From contig JAPHRJ010000127.1 in assembly GCA_026196045.1 (NCBI GenBank), forward strand, positions 1 through 46,452: 46,452 nucleotides of DNA, read 5' to 3'. Numbering within the stretch: position 1 is the first letter of the stretch; each line of letters opens with the position of its first letter. Positions 9,386 to 17,872 of this stretch are shown here, in pieces. The position numbers were made by a program, and so were the translations under genes. This stretch comes from Gammaproteobacteria bacterium (GTDB taxonomy: Bacteria > Pseudomonadota > Gammaproteobacteria > UBA6429 > Thiohalophilaceae). The notes beneath the pieces were generated by a model. The model searched no databases, had not been told where the DNA came from, and saw only the letters and a program-made list of their open reading frames with translations.

Positions 9386-10479
9386 TGTGGCAACCATTTG
9401 CAGTCATTAGTTTGTTTGGCCTAACCCTGGCCTTACTCATACTACCGTTACTTCCTGCCATAATTGAGCTTCGGCGTAAAACTGATGCCACACCCTTAAA
9501 GGTTGTTCAGGACTATGAAGTCGATATTCATCATTTCGCTAATCACTTTCGATCCTATATACATAGCAACCTGCAAACACTACTCCATACCTGCCATCAA
9601 ACAGGCGAACCCCATTCAGATACATTACAGGATGGCATTTCTTATATTGTGCTGCCTGATGATGCTAAACCCGTTTTTTCAAAAAAAGAGTTACATAAGA
9701 AAATAACCCAGCGCCTGTTTGCTTGCACAGGAACATTATATCTTCCTGGTGATATGAGTTACCTTTCCGAAATTTATACCGGTAATACATTACATGGCGG
9801 CGATAATGACATTTATCGCGCTGTCCTTTCGGAAAAAGATGTGGAGTTTGGCGAGAACAGTATATTGTTGCGCTGGTTACACGCAGAAAATATAGTCACT
9901 GTAAATAATGGCTGCACATTGCATGGTAGAGTATCGGCTGGCCAGTTAATTCATTTTAAACATAACAGTAAATTCGAGCGCCTGCACGCTCCTGCTATCG
10001 AATTTGGTATCCCACAAAACAATACACATCAGGTCACTGAAACCATTCCGTTTAAGCTTGAGGACTACAAAGGAAAAATCTATGTTTCAGGTCGACGCTG
10101 GTTGATTAACGGCAATTTTAACATACCAGACAATTATCAGGTTGATGCCGACCTTGTTGTCCGAGGCAAACTTAATATTGGTAATAACGTTGTCATCAAA
10201 GGTTCAATTAAAAGTCACAAAGATCTTCATATAGGCAGAAATGTTTTAATTGATGGAAGTACTATAAGTATCAACAACATTTATTTTGATGATTGTTGTC
10301 AGGCCAACGGCCCAGTTCTGAGTGAAAAAGACATTTACCTTTCGAAAAGCTGTTACATAGGAACGAAGAATCAAGCTGTCACCATCAATGCAAGACATAT
10401 TCAAATACATGCTGGCTCAGTCATCTATGGCACTCTCTGGGCTCGTCATGGTGGCGAAGCCCGAATAGATACCGAATAG
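9385..10479 (+). CDS. Membrane-anchored bactofilin-like / beta-helix protein of the polysaccharide operon
   Basis: I do not recognise a named family over the full length. Residues 5-25 form one transmembrane helix; the rest is soluble. From about residue 240 the chain turns into short repeated strands (DADLVVRGKLNIGNNVVIKG, then LHIGRNVLIDGS, then YLSKSCYIG) with the periodicity of bactofilin or other polymer-forming beta-helix proteins. A second such patch is seen near residues 150-200 (NSILLRWLHAENIVTVNNG). It starts on the last base of the glycosyltransferase stop and is followed by the deacetylase-like gene after 29 bases, so it belongs to the operon. A scaffold that positions the synthase is a reasonable guess. 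Confidence 0.6.
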   Translation: MWQPFAVISLFGLTLALLILPLLPAIIELRRKTDATPLKVVQDYEVDIHHFANHFRSYIHSNLQTLLHTCHQTGEPHSDTLQDGISYIVLPDDAKPVFSKKELHKKITQRLFACTGTLYLPGDMSYLSEIYTGNTLHGGDNDIYRAVLSEKDVEFGENSILLRWLHAENIVTVNNGCTLHGRVSAGQLIHFKHNSKFERLHAPAIEFGIPQNNTHQVTETIPFKLEDYKGKIYVSGRRWLINGNFNIPDNYQVDADLVVRGKLNIGNNVVIKGSIKSHKDLHIGRNVLIDGSTISINNIYFDDCCQANGPVLSEKDIYLSKSCYIGTKNQAVTINARHIQIHAGSVIYGTLWARHGGEARIDTE

Positions 10480-10508
10480 AGGGCTATAAATATTATATTG
10501 AACCTGTT

Positions 10509-12353
10509 ATGAAAAAACGACGTTCACTCATACTTTTTATAATTCTGTTTGTACTGACAATTTATACATTTATTTGTCAGCTAAACCAGCTGTTATTTAC
10601 GGAACAAACTACCGATACGGTTGTTCTGCTTATTTCTGATTTAGTCGGCGAAGATGAACCAGAAGTAAAAATATGGGTTCATGCTGCCAGAGAAGAAGGC
10701 TTGCACGTTATAGTTATGCAGGATAATGACTTCCTGCGACCCTGTACAAATCGTGCCAGCTTTGCTGGTGTGATCTTGCCTGATCAGATTCATAAAAACG
10801 CTAACCGCATTCTTATTGACACACTGGACCAATATGTCAGAGACGGTGGTCAACTTATGCTGGTTTATGATGCTGGCCTTCACACACCATCAGGACATTA
10901 CAGCTCACAGCATTCAAGATTTTCAAAACTGGCTGGTATTAATTACGGAATGTATAGTTCCCTGCTAGATAAAATGACAGTATGGGAACCGGTTCTTGGG
11001 ACTGATTCTGTATTTTCAGCATTACATGTTCCTCCTGGAAAAACGGTTATCCCTAAAAATGACATTAGTTCTATTTCCGAACAACCGCTGTATGCCCTAT
11101 CTGGTTATCAGACTCCAGAAATACAGTACCCCGTTTATGTCACGCGGGGTTATTATGATGGGAAAGTGTTGCTACGCACAGAGAATAATCTTGTTGCCGG
11201 TTACCGACAGTATGGAGAAGGTGGTGTACTACATGTCAATCTTCCACTGGGTTATTTAAAAGGACAGACCGACGGCATATTGTTACATGGGTTCCTGCGT
11301 TACTTTGCTGACAATATACTGTACTTGCCGTATCTTGCTTCAGTACCGGATGCTATCGGCGGCCTGGTAATGAACTGGCACCTGGATTCAAATGCCGCCT
11401 TTCAACCGCTTGATAGTCTAAAACGACTTGGTTTTTTTGAACAAGGCCCCTATTCCATCCATTTCACTGCTGGACCGGACAGCCGTCAGGCAGGAGACCA
11501 ACTAGGACTGGACGCTAACAATAATCCAGAAACTAAAAAATGGCTCAAATTTTTTCAACAACGCGGCCACTCTATTGGTAGTCATGGTGGCTGGATGCAT
11601 GATTATTTTGGTGACAATGTTTCCGATGATAACCGTGATGAATTTGAACCCTTGTTAGTCCAGAACAAACAGGTATTAGAAAATATTCTGGGTACTACTA
11701 TCAATGAATACTCTGCTCCAAAAGGTAATCAGCCTCAATGGGTTAGTGAATGGTTACAGAAGAATGGATTTGTTGCTTATTATTTTACTGGCAATACCGG
11801 TATGGGACCGACCCGTAGCTATCGTAAAGGACGATTAAAACATACCGCGCTGTGGTCATTCCCAGTTCTTACTTTTAATCAGGCTGCCAGTTTTGATGAG
11901 TTAGAAATACTTAAGGTTAGCAGCCATGACGTTGCCCAGTGGCTAAATTCAGTATCAGATTTTAGTGTTAATAAAAAAGTGGCGCGCCTTGTTTATTTCC
12001 ATCCTCGAGGGGCACAAAAATATCCACAGGCTATGCGTAGCTGGTTAGCAAAAACCAGGCAACTTGGCGATAAGAAAAAATTTCGCTGGTATACCATGTC
12101 TGAGTTAAGTCACTTCTTAGACACTCGGAAAAAAATTCAATGGTCGGTAACCGAGGAGGATGATAAACAAATATTTAATGCTTCTTATAACCCTGGTCTG
12201 GAACATCAAACCTGGATTCTGGCTAAAGCCGCATATAGAAAACCCCAGATTACCACTGGCACCGGAACTGTTATTGATGCCGGAGAACAATGGTTAGTAC
12301 GTGCAGGTAAAAGCAGCACTCTACAGTTTACAACTGAGCGGAGGGCACGCTAA
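10509..12353 (+). CDS. Membrane-anchored polysaccharide deacetylase-like protein
   Basis: 614 residues with an N-terminal hydrophobic anchor (residues 6-24, LILFIILFVLTIYTFI). Residues ~38-270 look like a Rossmann/GATase-like domain (VVLLISDLVGED, AGVILPDQI, YVRDGGQLMLVYDAG, GEGGVLHVNLPLGYLKG). A CE4 (NodB-like) deacetylase region follows, with NWHLDSN (D293) as the first motif, SHGGWMHDY (H359, H364) as the second, and later APKGNQPQWVSEW and VYFHPRGA. The second motif has four residues between the histidines, where typical CE4 enzymes have three (H-S/T-x-x-H), so activity is not certain. Likely acts in the periplasm on the nascent polymer, by analogy with PgaB. Its stop overlaps the epimerase start. 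Confidence 0.68.
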   Translation: MKKRRSLILFIILFVLTIYTFICQLNQLLFTEQTTDTVVLLISDLVGEDEPEVKIWVHAAREEGLHVIVMQDNDFLRPCTNRASFAGVILPDQIHKNANRILIDTLDQYVRDGGQLMLVYDAGLHTPSGHYSSQHSRFSKLAGINYGMYSSLLDKMTVWEPVLGTDSVFSALHVPPGKTVIPKNDISSISEQPLYALSGYQTPEIQYPVYVTRGYYDGKVLLRTENNLVAGYRQYGEGGVLHVNLPLGYLKGQTDGILLHGFLRYFADNILYLPYLASVPDAIGGLVMNWHLDSNAAFQPLDSLKRLGFFEQGPYSIHFTAGPDSRQAGDQLGLDANNNPETKKWLKFFQQRGHSIGSHGGWMHDYFGDNVSDDNRDEFEPLLVQNKQVLENILGTTINEYSAPKGNQPQWVSEWLQKNGFVAYYFTGNTGMGPTRSYRKGRLKHTALWSFPVLTFNQAASFDELEILKVSSHDVAQWLNSVSDFSVNKKVARLVYFHPRGAQKYPQAMRSWLAKTRQLGDKKKFRWYTMSELSHFLDTRKKIQWSVTEEDDKQIFNASYNPGLEHQTWILAKAAYRKPQITTGTGTVIDAGEQWLVRAGKSSTLQFTTERRAR

Positions 12354-13558
12354 TGCAGAAACGAACTGTACTCCTTTGCATGGGTACCCGCCCTGAAATC
12401 ATTAAAATGGCACCGGTCTACCATGCGTTAGACAGAACCGAGTTAAAACCCGTGATATTACACACCGGTCAGCATAATGAACTCGCCAGCCCATTTTATG
12501 AATTTTTTAATTTAAAACCCGAATATGATTTATCACTGGAACATACTCACACATCCATTAGCCAGCTACTGGCCACAATTATAAGTGGCCTTGATTCTGT
12601 ATTACAGACACTGCACCCTTCTGCCATGCTCGTCCAGGGAGATACTTCATCGGCACTTGCTGGTGCGCTTACGGCTTATTACCATAAAATCCCGGTTGGA
12701 CATATTGAGGCAGGTTTACGTTCACATAATGCTTATGCTCCTTTCCCGGAAGAGAAAAACCGTGAACTCATTGCTCGCATTGCAAAGTGGAATTTTGTTC
12801 CGACATCTCTGGCTGATAAAAACCTTCACACTGAAGGAATCTCTGAAGCTAGTCGCTACCAGGTAGGCAACACCATTGTGGATGCCGTTAACTGGGGCCT
12901 GTCCCATCTGGAAAATAACATCACCACTCTAAAACCTGACACACCGGATACATTAAAATGGGTGACACAAATCCCGGCTCAATGCCCTTTGCTTCTTGTT
13001 ACCGTGCATCGTCGTGAAAGCTGGTATGGAGACATTGCACAGATTGCAGAAGCTATACGAGATATTATTATTTCCACTCCTGATGTTCATGTTCTCTGGC
13101 TGGTTCATCCTAACCCACTTGTTAAAAATGCAATCCAGCAGATTATGTCTGACATTGATCCCACTAATGCTTCTCGTATTTTCTTATCTAACCCGCTGAA
13201 TTATCCGGAACTGCTCTGGGTCTTACAGAAAGCCTGGCTAATACTAACTGACTCAGGTGGGTTACAGGAAGAAGCTGTTTCGATTAACAAACCTGTGCTG
13301 ATATTACGTAACAGTACAGAACGACCTGAAGTTGTTGATAGCGGCTGCGGTGTACTAATTGGTACTGCAACAAATACTATAAAGGAGTGGGTTAATAAGT
13401 TACTTGCCGATGAACAGGTTTATAACACCATGCAAAGCAGTGTAAATCCATTTGGCGATGGACACGCCGGTCAATATATTGCCGAAATTTTGCAACAGGA
13501 ACTATCAGGTATTGATTCAGGCTCATCAAAAACTGGTGAGGTCAAATATTATGACTAA
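12353..13558 (+). CDS. wecB: UDP-N-acetylglucosamine 2-epimerase (non-hydrolysing)
   Basis: Cytosolic enzyme interconverting UDP-GlcNAc and UDP-ManNAc. The 401-residue chain has the family landmarks in order: MGTRPEIIKMAPV, HTGQHNE, QGDTSSALAGAL, GHIEAGLRS, PEEKNRELI, TVHRRE, and the nucleotide-binding TDSGGLQEEA followed by RNSTERPE. The ATG at 12353 overlaps the preceding stop, and the following barrel gene starts inside this gene's last codons. Because it sits inside the operon, it probably supplies UDP-ManNAc to the local synthase rather than serving only a housekeeping pathway. E. coli is known to need WecB together with NfrB for a c-di-GMP-dependent surface glycan, which is a useful precedent. 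Confidence 0.92.
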   Translation: MQKRTVLLCMGTRPEIIKMAPVYHALDRTELKPVILHTGQHNELASPFYEFFNLKPEYDLSLEHTHTSISQLLATIISGLDSVLQTLHPSAMLVQGDTSSALAGALTAYYHKIPVGHIEAGLRSHNAYAPFPEEKNRELIARIAKWNFVPTSLADKNLHTEGISEASRYQVGNTIVDAVNWGLSHLENNITTLKPDTPDTLKWVTQIPAQCPLLLVTVHRRESWYGDIAQIAEAIRDIIISTPDVHVLWLVHPNPLVKNAIQQIMSDIDPTNASRIFLSNPLNYPELLWVLQKAWLILTDSGGLQEEAVSINKPVLILRNSTERPEVVDSGCGVLIGTATNTIKEWVNKLLADEQVYNTMQSSVNPFGDGHAGQYIAEILQQELSGIDSGSSKTGEVKYYD

Positions 13559-14378
13559 CAAACCGCAGCAATTTTATTATTACGTTACCGGGCTAGTTTT
13601 TCTTGGCGTATTCCTTGTAGCAACAACTCCCATTGTAATGGCCACTGAAACAACAACCCCACCTGTGATTAAAAATAATTATATTGAAGCCGGACTAGGT
13701 CATCATGACCTTACTAATAGTTATCAGAACTGGGATAACTATTATTTAAAAGGTGTATGGCATCAGGATGAATCCAACATCTGGGACTGGGCCGTTGAAA
13801 ATCAGGATAGATTTGGTGATACCGGTGTATACCTTCTTGCTGGATTAACTCATATTTTTAATGAAGACTGGTTTGGCTCTATACACCTGGGTACCAGTAA
13901 AAGCGGTTTCTTTTTACCACGCCAACGAATTGATGCATTCATTAATCGCAAATTACTGCCTGAAAAAAATCTGATCCTGACATTTGGTACAGGCTACATT
14001 GATGAAAAAGATGTGCATACAGCGAATAGCCTCTATGCAGGTGCAAGTTATTATTTTGATTCTCCCTGGATGATATCAGCTGGAGTGCGTTGGAATAATA
14101 GTTCCCCTGGTTCAGTCTCATCAACTCGACAAATTATCTCCGCATCGTGGATACGTAATAAAGATCGCTATATCACTTTGAATGTTGACTGGGGCCGAGA
14201 AGCCTATCAACTGGTTGGTGGTTCAGTTTCATTAGTGGATTTTTCCAGTGACATTGTCACGCTAACCTGGCGTGAATGGTTAAACCATGACTGGGGGAGC
14301 AATGTTGTCCTGGAACGATATAGCAATCCCTTTTACGACCGTAATGGAATTACGATTGGTATTTTTAAGGAGTTCTAA
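13551..14378 (+). CDS. YaiO-type outer-membrane beta-barrel protein
   Basis: Predicted outer-membrane barrel that could export or anchor the polymer. I place the start at ATG 13551, which has GAGGT ten bases upstream and is followed directly by a signal peptide (hydrophobic YVTGLVFLGVFLVATTPIVMA, cleavage after VMA). A longer in-frame ORF from 13452 would add 33 residues overlapping the epimerase and bury the signal peptide. The mature part shows alternating strands rich in Tyr, Trp and Gly (YIEAGLGHHDL, VYLLAGLTHIF, SLYAGASYYF, MISAGVRWNN) and ends in Phe (IGIFKEF), as outer-membrane barrels do. The pattern matches the YaiO domain; E. coli yaiO also lies beside a glycosyltransferase gene (yaiP). 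Eight-base overlap with the epimerase gene indicates one operon. Confidence 0.78.
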   Translation: MTNKPQQFYYYVTGLVFLGVFLVATTPIVMATETTTPPVIKNNYIEAGLGHHDLTNSYQNWDNYYLKGVWHQDESNIWDWAVENQDRFGDTGVYLLAGLTHIFNEDWFGSIHLGTSKSGFFLPRQRIDAFINRKLLPEKNLILTFGTGYIDEKDVHTANSLYAGASYYFDSPWMISAGVRWNNSSPGSVSSTRQIISASWIRNKDRYITLNVDWGREAYQLVGGSVSLVDFSSDIVTLTWREWLNHDWGSNVVLERYSNPFYDRNGITIGIFKEF

Positions 14379-14381
14379 ATT

Positions 14382-15215
14382 GTGACTGACAAGAAGATAA
14401 CAACTTACGACCCGGTAGAGTTACGAAAACGTATTATGCAATTACGTTTTCGTGGTTATGCCGGAGGTGTGATCGCACCTCACCGTGCTCTGTTAACTTT
14501 GCCACGACGAATTCCTGATCTCATTATTGCAATGCTACTTTCGATCATTGTTTTGACGATATGGTTAACTATTCTTCCTCAGATATCCTCACTATGGCAG
14601 GGACTGTTTGAGTGGTGGATCGATGCTCTGCAACTGGAAGCCAGCGTCACGTCATCTCCCTATCAAATTGGTTCATACTTACTGGCTAATGTACCTTATA
14701 TACAGATGACTGCCGGTGTGCCCGATTGTTTTATCTGGAGCCTAAGCCTGTTTGTTACTGCGATAATATTCTATCTACCACAACAGTACCTTCCCTTTGT
14801 TTACCTGCTCCGTGCGGCCGCCATTATTCAGGCCACCGCCCTGTCTTACTTCGCCCTGTTCCCTGCCTCTTATGCTTACAACCTGGATAATTATCATATG
14901 GGCATGATGTCTGCCGGACTGGTATTAATTTCCACCGTACCCATCCTGTTTGGTTTTGCATATTATATTTTTGATTTCAGCATTAGAAAAAAACTTTTCC
15001 TGACATTTCTACTCATGGCCCATCTCTGCTTGCTTATCCCCATGCAATATTTACTACAGGTTTACCTGCTACACCACTTTTCACTTTTATTCATGCCTGT
15101 TATGTTTTTCCTTCTAGGACTGCCGCTCGATATATTAATAGTTATCGCTTTTTATTCCTGGGGTATGAGCTGGAAAGGACGCGACGAATCAACACATGTC
15201 CAAGATTTAGTCTGA
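14382..15215 (+). CDS. Multi-spanning membrane protein of the polysaccharide operon
   Basis: Unrecognised integral membrane protein, 277 residues, starting at a GTG with AAGGAG eight bases upstream. A basic, cytoplasmic N-terminus (RKRIMQLRFRGYAGG, HRALLTLPRR) precedes about six hydrophobic helices: LIIAMLLSIIVLTIWLTIL, CFIWSLSLFVTAIIFYL, AAAIIQATALSYFALF, SAGLVLISTVPILFGFAY, LFLTFLLMAHLCLLI and LFMPVMFFLLGLPLDILIV. It follows the barrel gene after three bases and closes the operon. No transporter or acyltransferase motif is visible. A role in moving or modifying the polymer is suggested only by context. Confidence 0.72.
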   Translation: MTDKKITTYDPVELRKRIMQLRFRGYAGGVIAPHRALLTLPRRIPDLIIAMLLSIIVLTIWLTILPQISSLWQGLFEWWIDALQLEASVTSSPYQIGSYLLANVPYIQMTAGVPDCFIWSLSLFVTAIIFYLPQQYLPFVYLLRAAAIIQATALSYFALFPASYAYNLDNYHMGMMSAGLVLISTVPILFGFAYYIFDFSIRKKLFLTFLLMAHLCLLIPMQYLLQVYLLHHFSLLFMPVMFFLLGLPLDILIVIAFYSWGMSWKGRDESTHVQDLV

Positions 15216-15286
15216 ACTAATTCGCCAAATGTCTGAACCTATAGACGCGATACTAAGCAGGAATTTAGACTGTCTACTTCACATTT

Positions 15287-15351
15287 CCCCGGTTTGACCC
15301 CTCCAGCCAGATCGGGCATAGTCCCCTGCCTGTTATAGCTTCAACCCGGGG
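15287..15351 (+). promoter_or_regulatory. Structured purD leader, possible cis-regulatory RNA
   Basis: CCCCGG at 15287-15292 can pair with CCGGGG at 15346-15351, extended by TTGA (15294-15297) with TCAA (15341-15344). An internal GGCA/TGCC hairpin with a pyrimidine-rich loop lies between. The right arm includes the GGGG seven bases before the purD ATG, so the helix would hide the ribosome binding site. A conserved 'purD' RNA motif has been described upstream of such genes; I cannot tell whether this one belongs to it. Confidence 0.35.
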
Positions 15352-15358
15352 ACATCCA

Positions 15359-16657
15359 ATGAAAATTCTTGTTATCGGTTCTGGTGGTCGTGAACATGCC
15401 CTTGCATGGAAAGCGGCACAATCCGAAAGTGTAGATAAAGTCTTTGTGGCACCCGGTAATGCCGGCACTGCCGCTGAACCGAAACTGGAAAATATCGCCA
15501 TTGGTGCTGAAGATATTCCTGCCCTGCTGGATTTTGCACAAAAAGAAAATATCGACCTGACTATTGTTGGCCCGGAAGCTCCACTGGTTGCCGGCGTTGT
15601 GGATATCTTTACTGATGCCGGCCTACGTTGTTTTGGTCCCAGCAAGGGGGCCGCACAACTCGAAGGTTCCAAAGCCTTTACCAAAGATTTTCTTGCTCGC
15701 CAGAATATTCCAACGGCCGCTTACGGTAACTTCACCGATATTGATGAAGCCGTGGCCTATATAAAGGAACAGGGTGCTCCTATTGTCGTCAAGGCTGATG
15801 GTCTGGCCGCAGGTAAAGGCGTCATCCTGGCGCAAACCGAAGAAGAAGCGATTGCTGCTGTGAACGACATGCTGGCAGGTAATGCTTTTGGTGATGCCGG
15901 ACACCGTGTTGTGGTTGAAGAATTCCTCACCGGTGAAGAAGCCAGCTTTATTGTCATGGTGGATGGTGAACACATTCTGCCGATGGCAACTTCACAGGAT
16001 CATAAAGCTCGCGACGAAGGCGACAAAGGCCCGAATACCGGCGGCATGGGAGCCTATTCACCTGCCCCTGTCGTGACCCAGGAAATCCATGATCGGGCCA
16101 TGAAAGAGGTCATCGAACCGACTATTAAAGGTATGGCAGCCGAAGGCAACCCCTTTACCGGCTTCCTGTATGCTGGCCTGATGATTGATGCCAACGGCAC
16201 ACCGAAGGTACTGGAATATAATGTGCGCTTTGGCGATCCAGAAACCCAACCTATCATGATGCGAATGAAATCTGACCTGGCGGCGCTCTGTAATGCAGCG
16301 CTGGATGGTCGTTTGAATGAAATGACAACCGAATGGGATCCACGTGCCTCTCTAGGTGTGGTTCTTGCCGCCAGTGGTTATCCTGATAGCTACGCAAAGG
16401 GCGAGGTCATCTCAAACCTGCCGGCTGAAACTGAAAATAGCAAAGTGTTCCATGCCGGTACCACCAAAAAAGATGGCCAGGTTATCAGCAATGGTGGTCG
16501 GGTATTGTGTGCCGTTGGACTTGGAAATTCAGTGAGTGAAGCGCAAAAACGGGCCTACGAACTGGTTGATCAAATCGACTGGGCGGGTTCCTATTGCCGC
16601 CGCGACATTGGATATCGCGCTATCTCCCGCGAAAACACTGAGAAAATCCCAGTATAA
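15359..16657 (+). CDS. purD: Phosphoribosylamine-glycine ligase
   Basis: Second step of purine biosynthesis: joins glycine to 5-phosphoribosylamine with ATP. The 432 residues match the usual PurD length. Landmarks are the N-terminal MKILVIGSGGREHALAWK, GPEAPLVAGVVD, GPSKGAAQLEGSKAF, the ATP-grasp stretch VVKADGLAAGKGVI, EEFLTGEEASF, GGMGAYSPAP and the metal-binding NVRFGDPETQ. It stands alone here, after the polysaccharide operon and before prk, not beside purH as in E. coli. In the gap to prk (16658-16891) I see GC-rich tracts but no convincing terminator or RNA gene. Confidence 0.96.
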   Translation: MKILVIGSGGREHALAWKAAQSESVDKVFVAPGNAGTAAEPKLENIAIGAEDIPALLDFAQKENIDLTIVGPEAPLVAGVVDIFTDAGLRCFGPSKGAAQLEGSKAFTKDFLARQNIPTAAYGNFTDIDEAVAYIKEQGAPIVVKADGLAAGKGVILAQTEEEAIAAVNDMLAGNAFGDAGHRVVVEEFLTGEEASFIVMVDGEHILPMATSQDHKARDEGDKGPNTGGMGAYSPAPVVTQEIHDRAMKEVIEPTIKGMAAEGNPFTGFLYAGLMIDANGTPKVLEYNVRFGDPETQPIMMRMKSDLAALCNAALDGRLNEMTTEWDPRASLGVVLAASGYPDSYAKGEVISNLPAETENSKVFHAGTTKKDGQVISNGGRVLCAVGLGNSVSEAQKRAYELVDQIDWAGSYCRRDIGYRAISRENTEKIPV

Positions 16658-16891
16658 TCGACAAAAAACGCCTTTCTTGTTTGATGAGCGTATCCCCTCC
16701 CCGCCAGTCATAAGAGCAAGACTTTAAGGGGGTATTTCCTATAGAATAGGCCGCTCGCTCGACGCCGAAAAATGACCGGGGGGAGGAATCCCTGGGACTA
16801 CGGTTCAGCAAATTAATTTCGTGCAGGTGTTCGACTAACATCTCCACACAAAATTTAATATTTAAACCTTAGAAAATTTGAAGGAGTCCCC

Positions 16892-17761
16892 ATGTCTGCA
16901 AAGCATCCTGTGATTGCGGTAACTGGCTCATCTGGTGCCGGTACCACAACTGTAAAAAACGCGTTCGAGCATATTTTCTTCCGCGAAGAAATCAATCCTC
17001 TGATCATTGAAGGTGATAGCTATCACCGCTTTGATCGTACGGAAATGAAAGTTGCGATCGAAAAGTTTGCCAAAGAAGGCAAGCAGCTGAGCCACTTTGG
17101 TCCAGAAGCTAACCACTTTGATCTGATCGCTGAAACATTCAAGTCTTATGGTGAAACCGGTAAATGCAAACGTCGCTACTATTTACACAGTGATGAAGAG
17201 GCTGAGCCTTATAACCAGAAGCCTGGTGAATTCACAGCATGGCAGGACATTGATATTGACACAGACGTACTGTTCTATGAAGGACTGCACGGTGGTGTCG
17301 TAGCTGGTGATATCGATGTATCCAAATATGTTGATCTGCTGGTTGGTGTAGTACCACTCGTTAACCTGGAATGGATTCAGAAAATCCACCGTGATAATGC
17401 ACAACGTGGTTATTCAGCCGAAGCCATTGTTGATACTATCCTGCGCCGTATGGATGACTATGTTCATTACATTACACCTCAGTTCTCAAAGACGGATATC
17501 AACTTCCAACGTGTTCCAACTGTCGATACGTCCAACCCATTCATTGCTCGTGATATTCCGACTCCAGATGAAAGCTTCATCGTGATTCGTTTCCGCGACC
17601 CAAAAGGTGTGGACTTCCCTTACCTGTTGAACATGATCCCTAACTCTTTCATGTCACGCCGTAACACGATCGTGGTACCTGGCGGTAAAATGGGTTTTGC
17701 CATGGAATTGATTTTGAGTCCAAAAATCCATGAGATGATTGAAGCGAAACGCAAAGCATAA
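16892..17761 (+). CDS. prk: Phosphoribulokinase
   Basis: Makes ribulose 1,5-bisphosphate from ribulose 5-phosphate and ATP, the step just before RuBisCO. 289 residues is the size of the proteobacterial octameric enzyme. The P-loop reads VTGSSGAGTTTVKNAF (residues 9-24), followed by IEGDSYHRFDR, HFGPEANHFD, VLFYEGLHGG (Walker B-like) and the C-terminal YLLNMIPNSFMSRRNTIVVPGGKMG. A strong ribosome binding site (AAGGAG) precedes the ATG. It is separated from the RuBisCO genes by about 22 kb and has its own terminator, so it is probably an independent transcription unit, though likely co-regulated with cbb. Confidence 0.96.
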   Translation: MSAKHPVIAVTGSSGAGTTTVKNAFEHIFFREEINPLIIEGDSYHRFDRTEMKVAIEKFAKEGKQLSHFGPEANHFDLIAETFKSYGETGKCKRRYYLHSDEEAEPYNQKPGEFTAWQDIDIDTDVLFYEGLHGGVVAGDIDVSKYVDLLVGVVPLVNLEWIQKIHRDNAQRGYSAEAIVDTILRRMDDYVHYITPQFSKTDINFQRVPTVDTSNPFIARDIPTPDESFIVIRFRDPKGVDFPYLLNMIPNSFMSRRNTIVVPGGKMGFAMELILSPKIHEMIEAKRKA

Positions 17762-17779
17762 CAATCTACTCATAACCGC

Positions 17780-17812
17780 AAAAAAACCGGGGAATTTCCC
17801 CGGTTTTTTTTT
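17780..17812 (+). terminator. Rho-independent terminator after prk
   Basis: An A-run, the perfect stem ACCGGGGAA/TTCCCCGGT (sharing a tight central loop) and a run of eight or more T follow the prk stop by about 20 bases. The A-run makes it potentially bidirectional. Confidence 0.92.
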
Positions 17813-17872
17813 CTGTGTCTCAAAAAACTGGCGTGTTAGCATTAGTTAAACGCAATCGAGAAGTAACACATT

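Noticed and set aside
13452-13550. Earlier start for the YaiO-type barrel gene
   Set aside because: It would overlap wecB by over 100 bases and place 33 residues before the signal peptide.
15623-15975. Long antisense ORFs inside purD
   Set aside because: purD is a certain gene here; the antisense frames are by-products of its codon use.
16658-16891. Possible tRNA or other RNA gene between purD and prk
   Set aside because: GC-rich tracts are present, but no cloverleaf, T-loop motif or stable long fold could be drawn.
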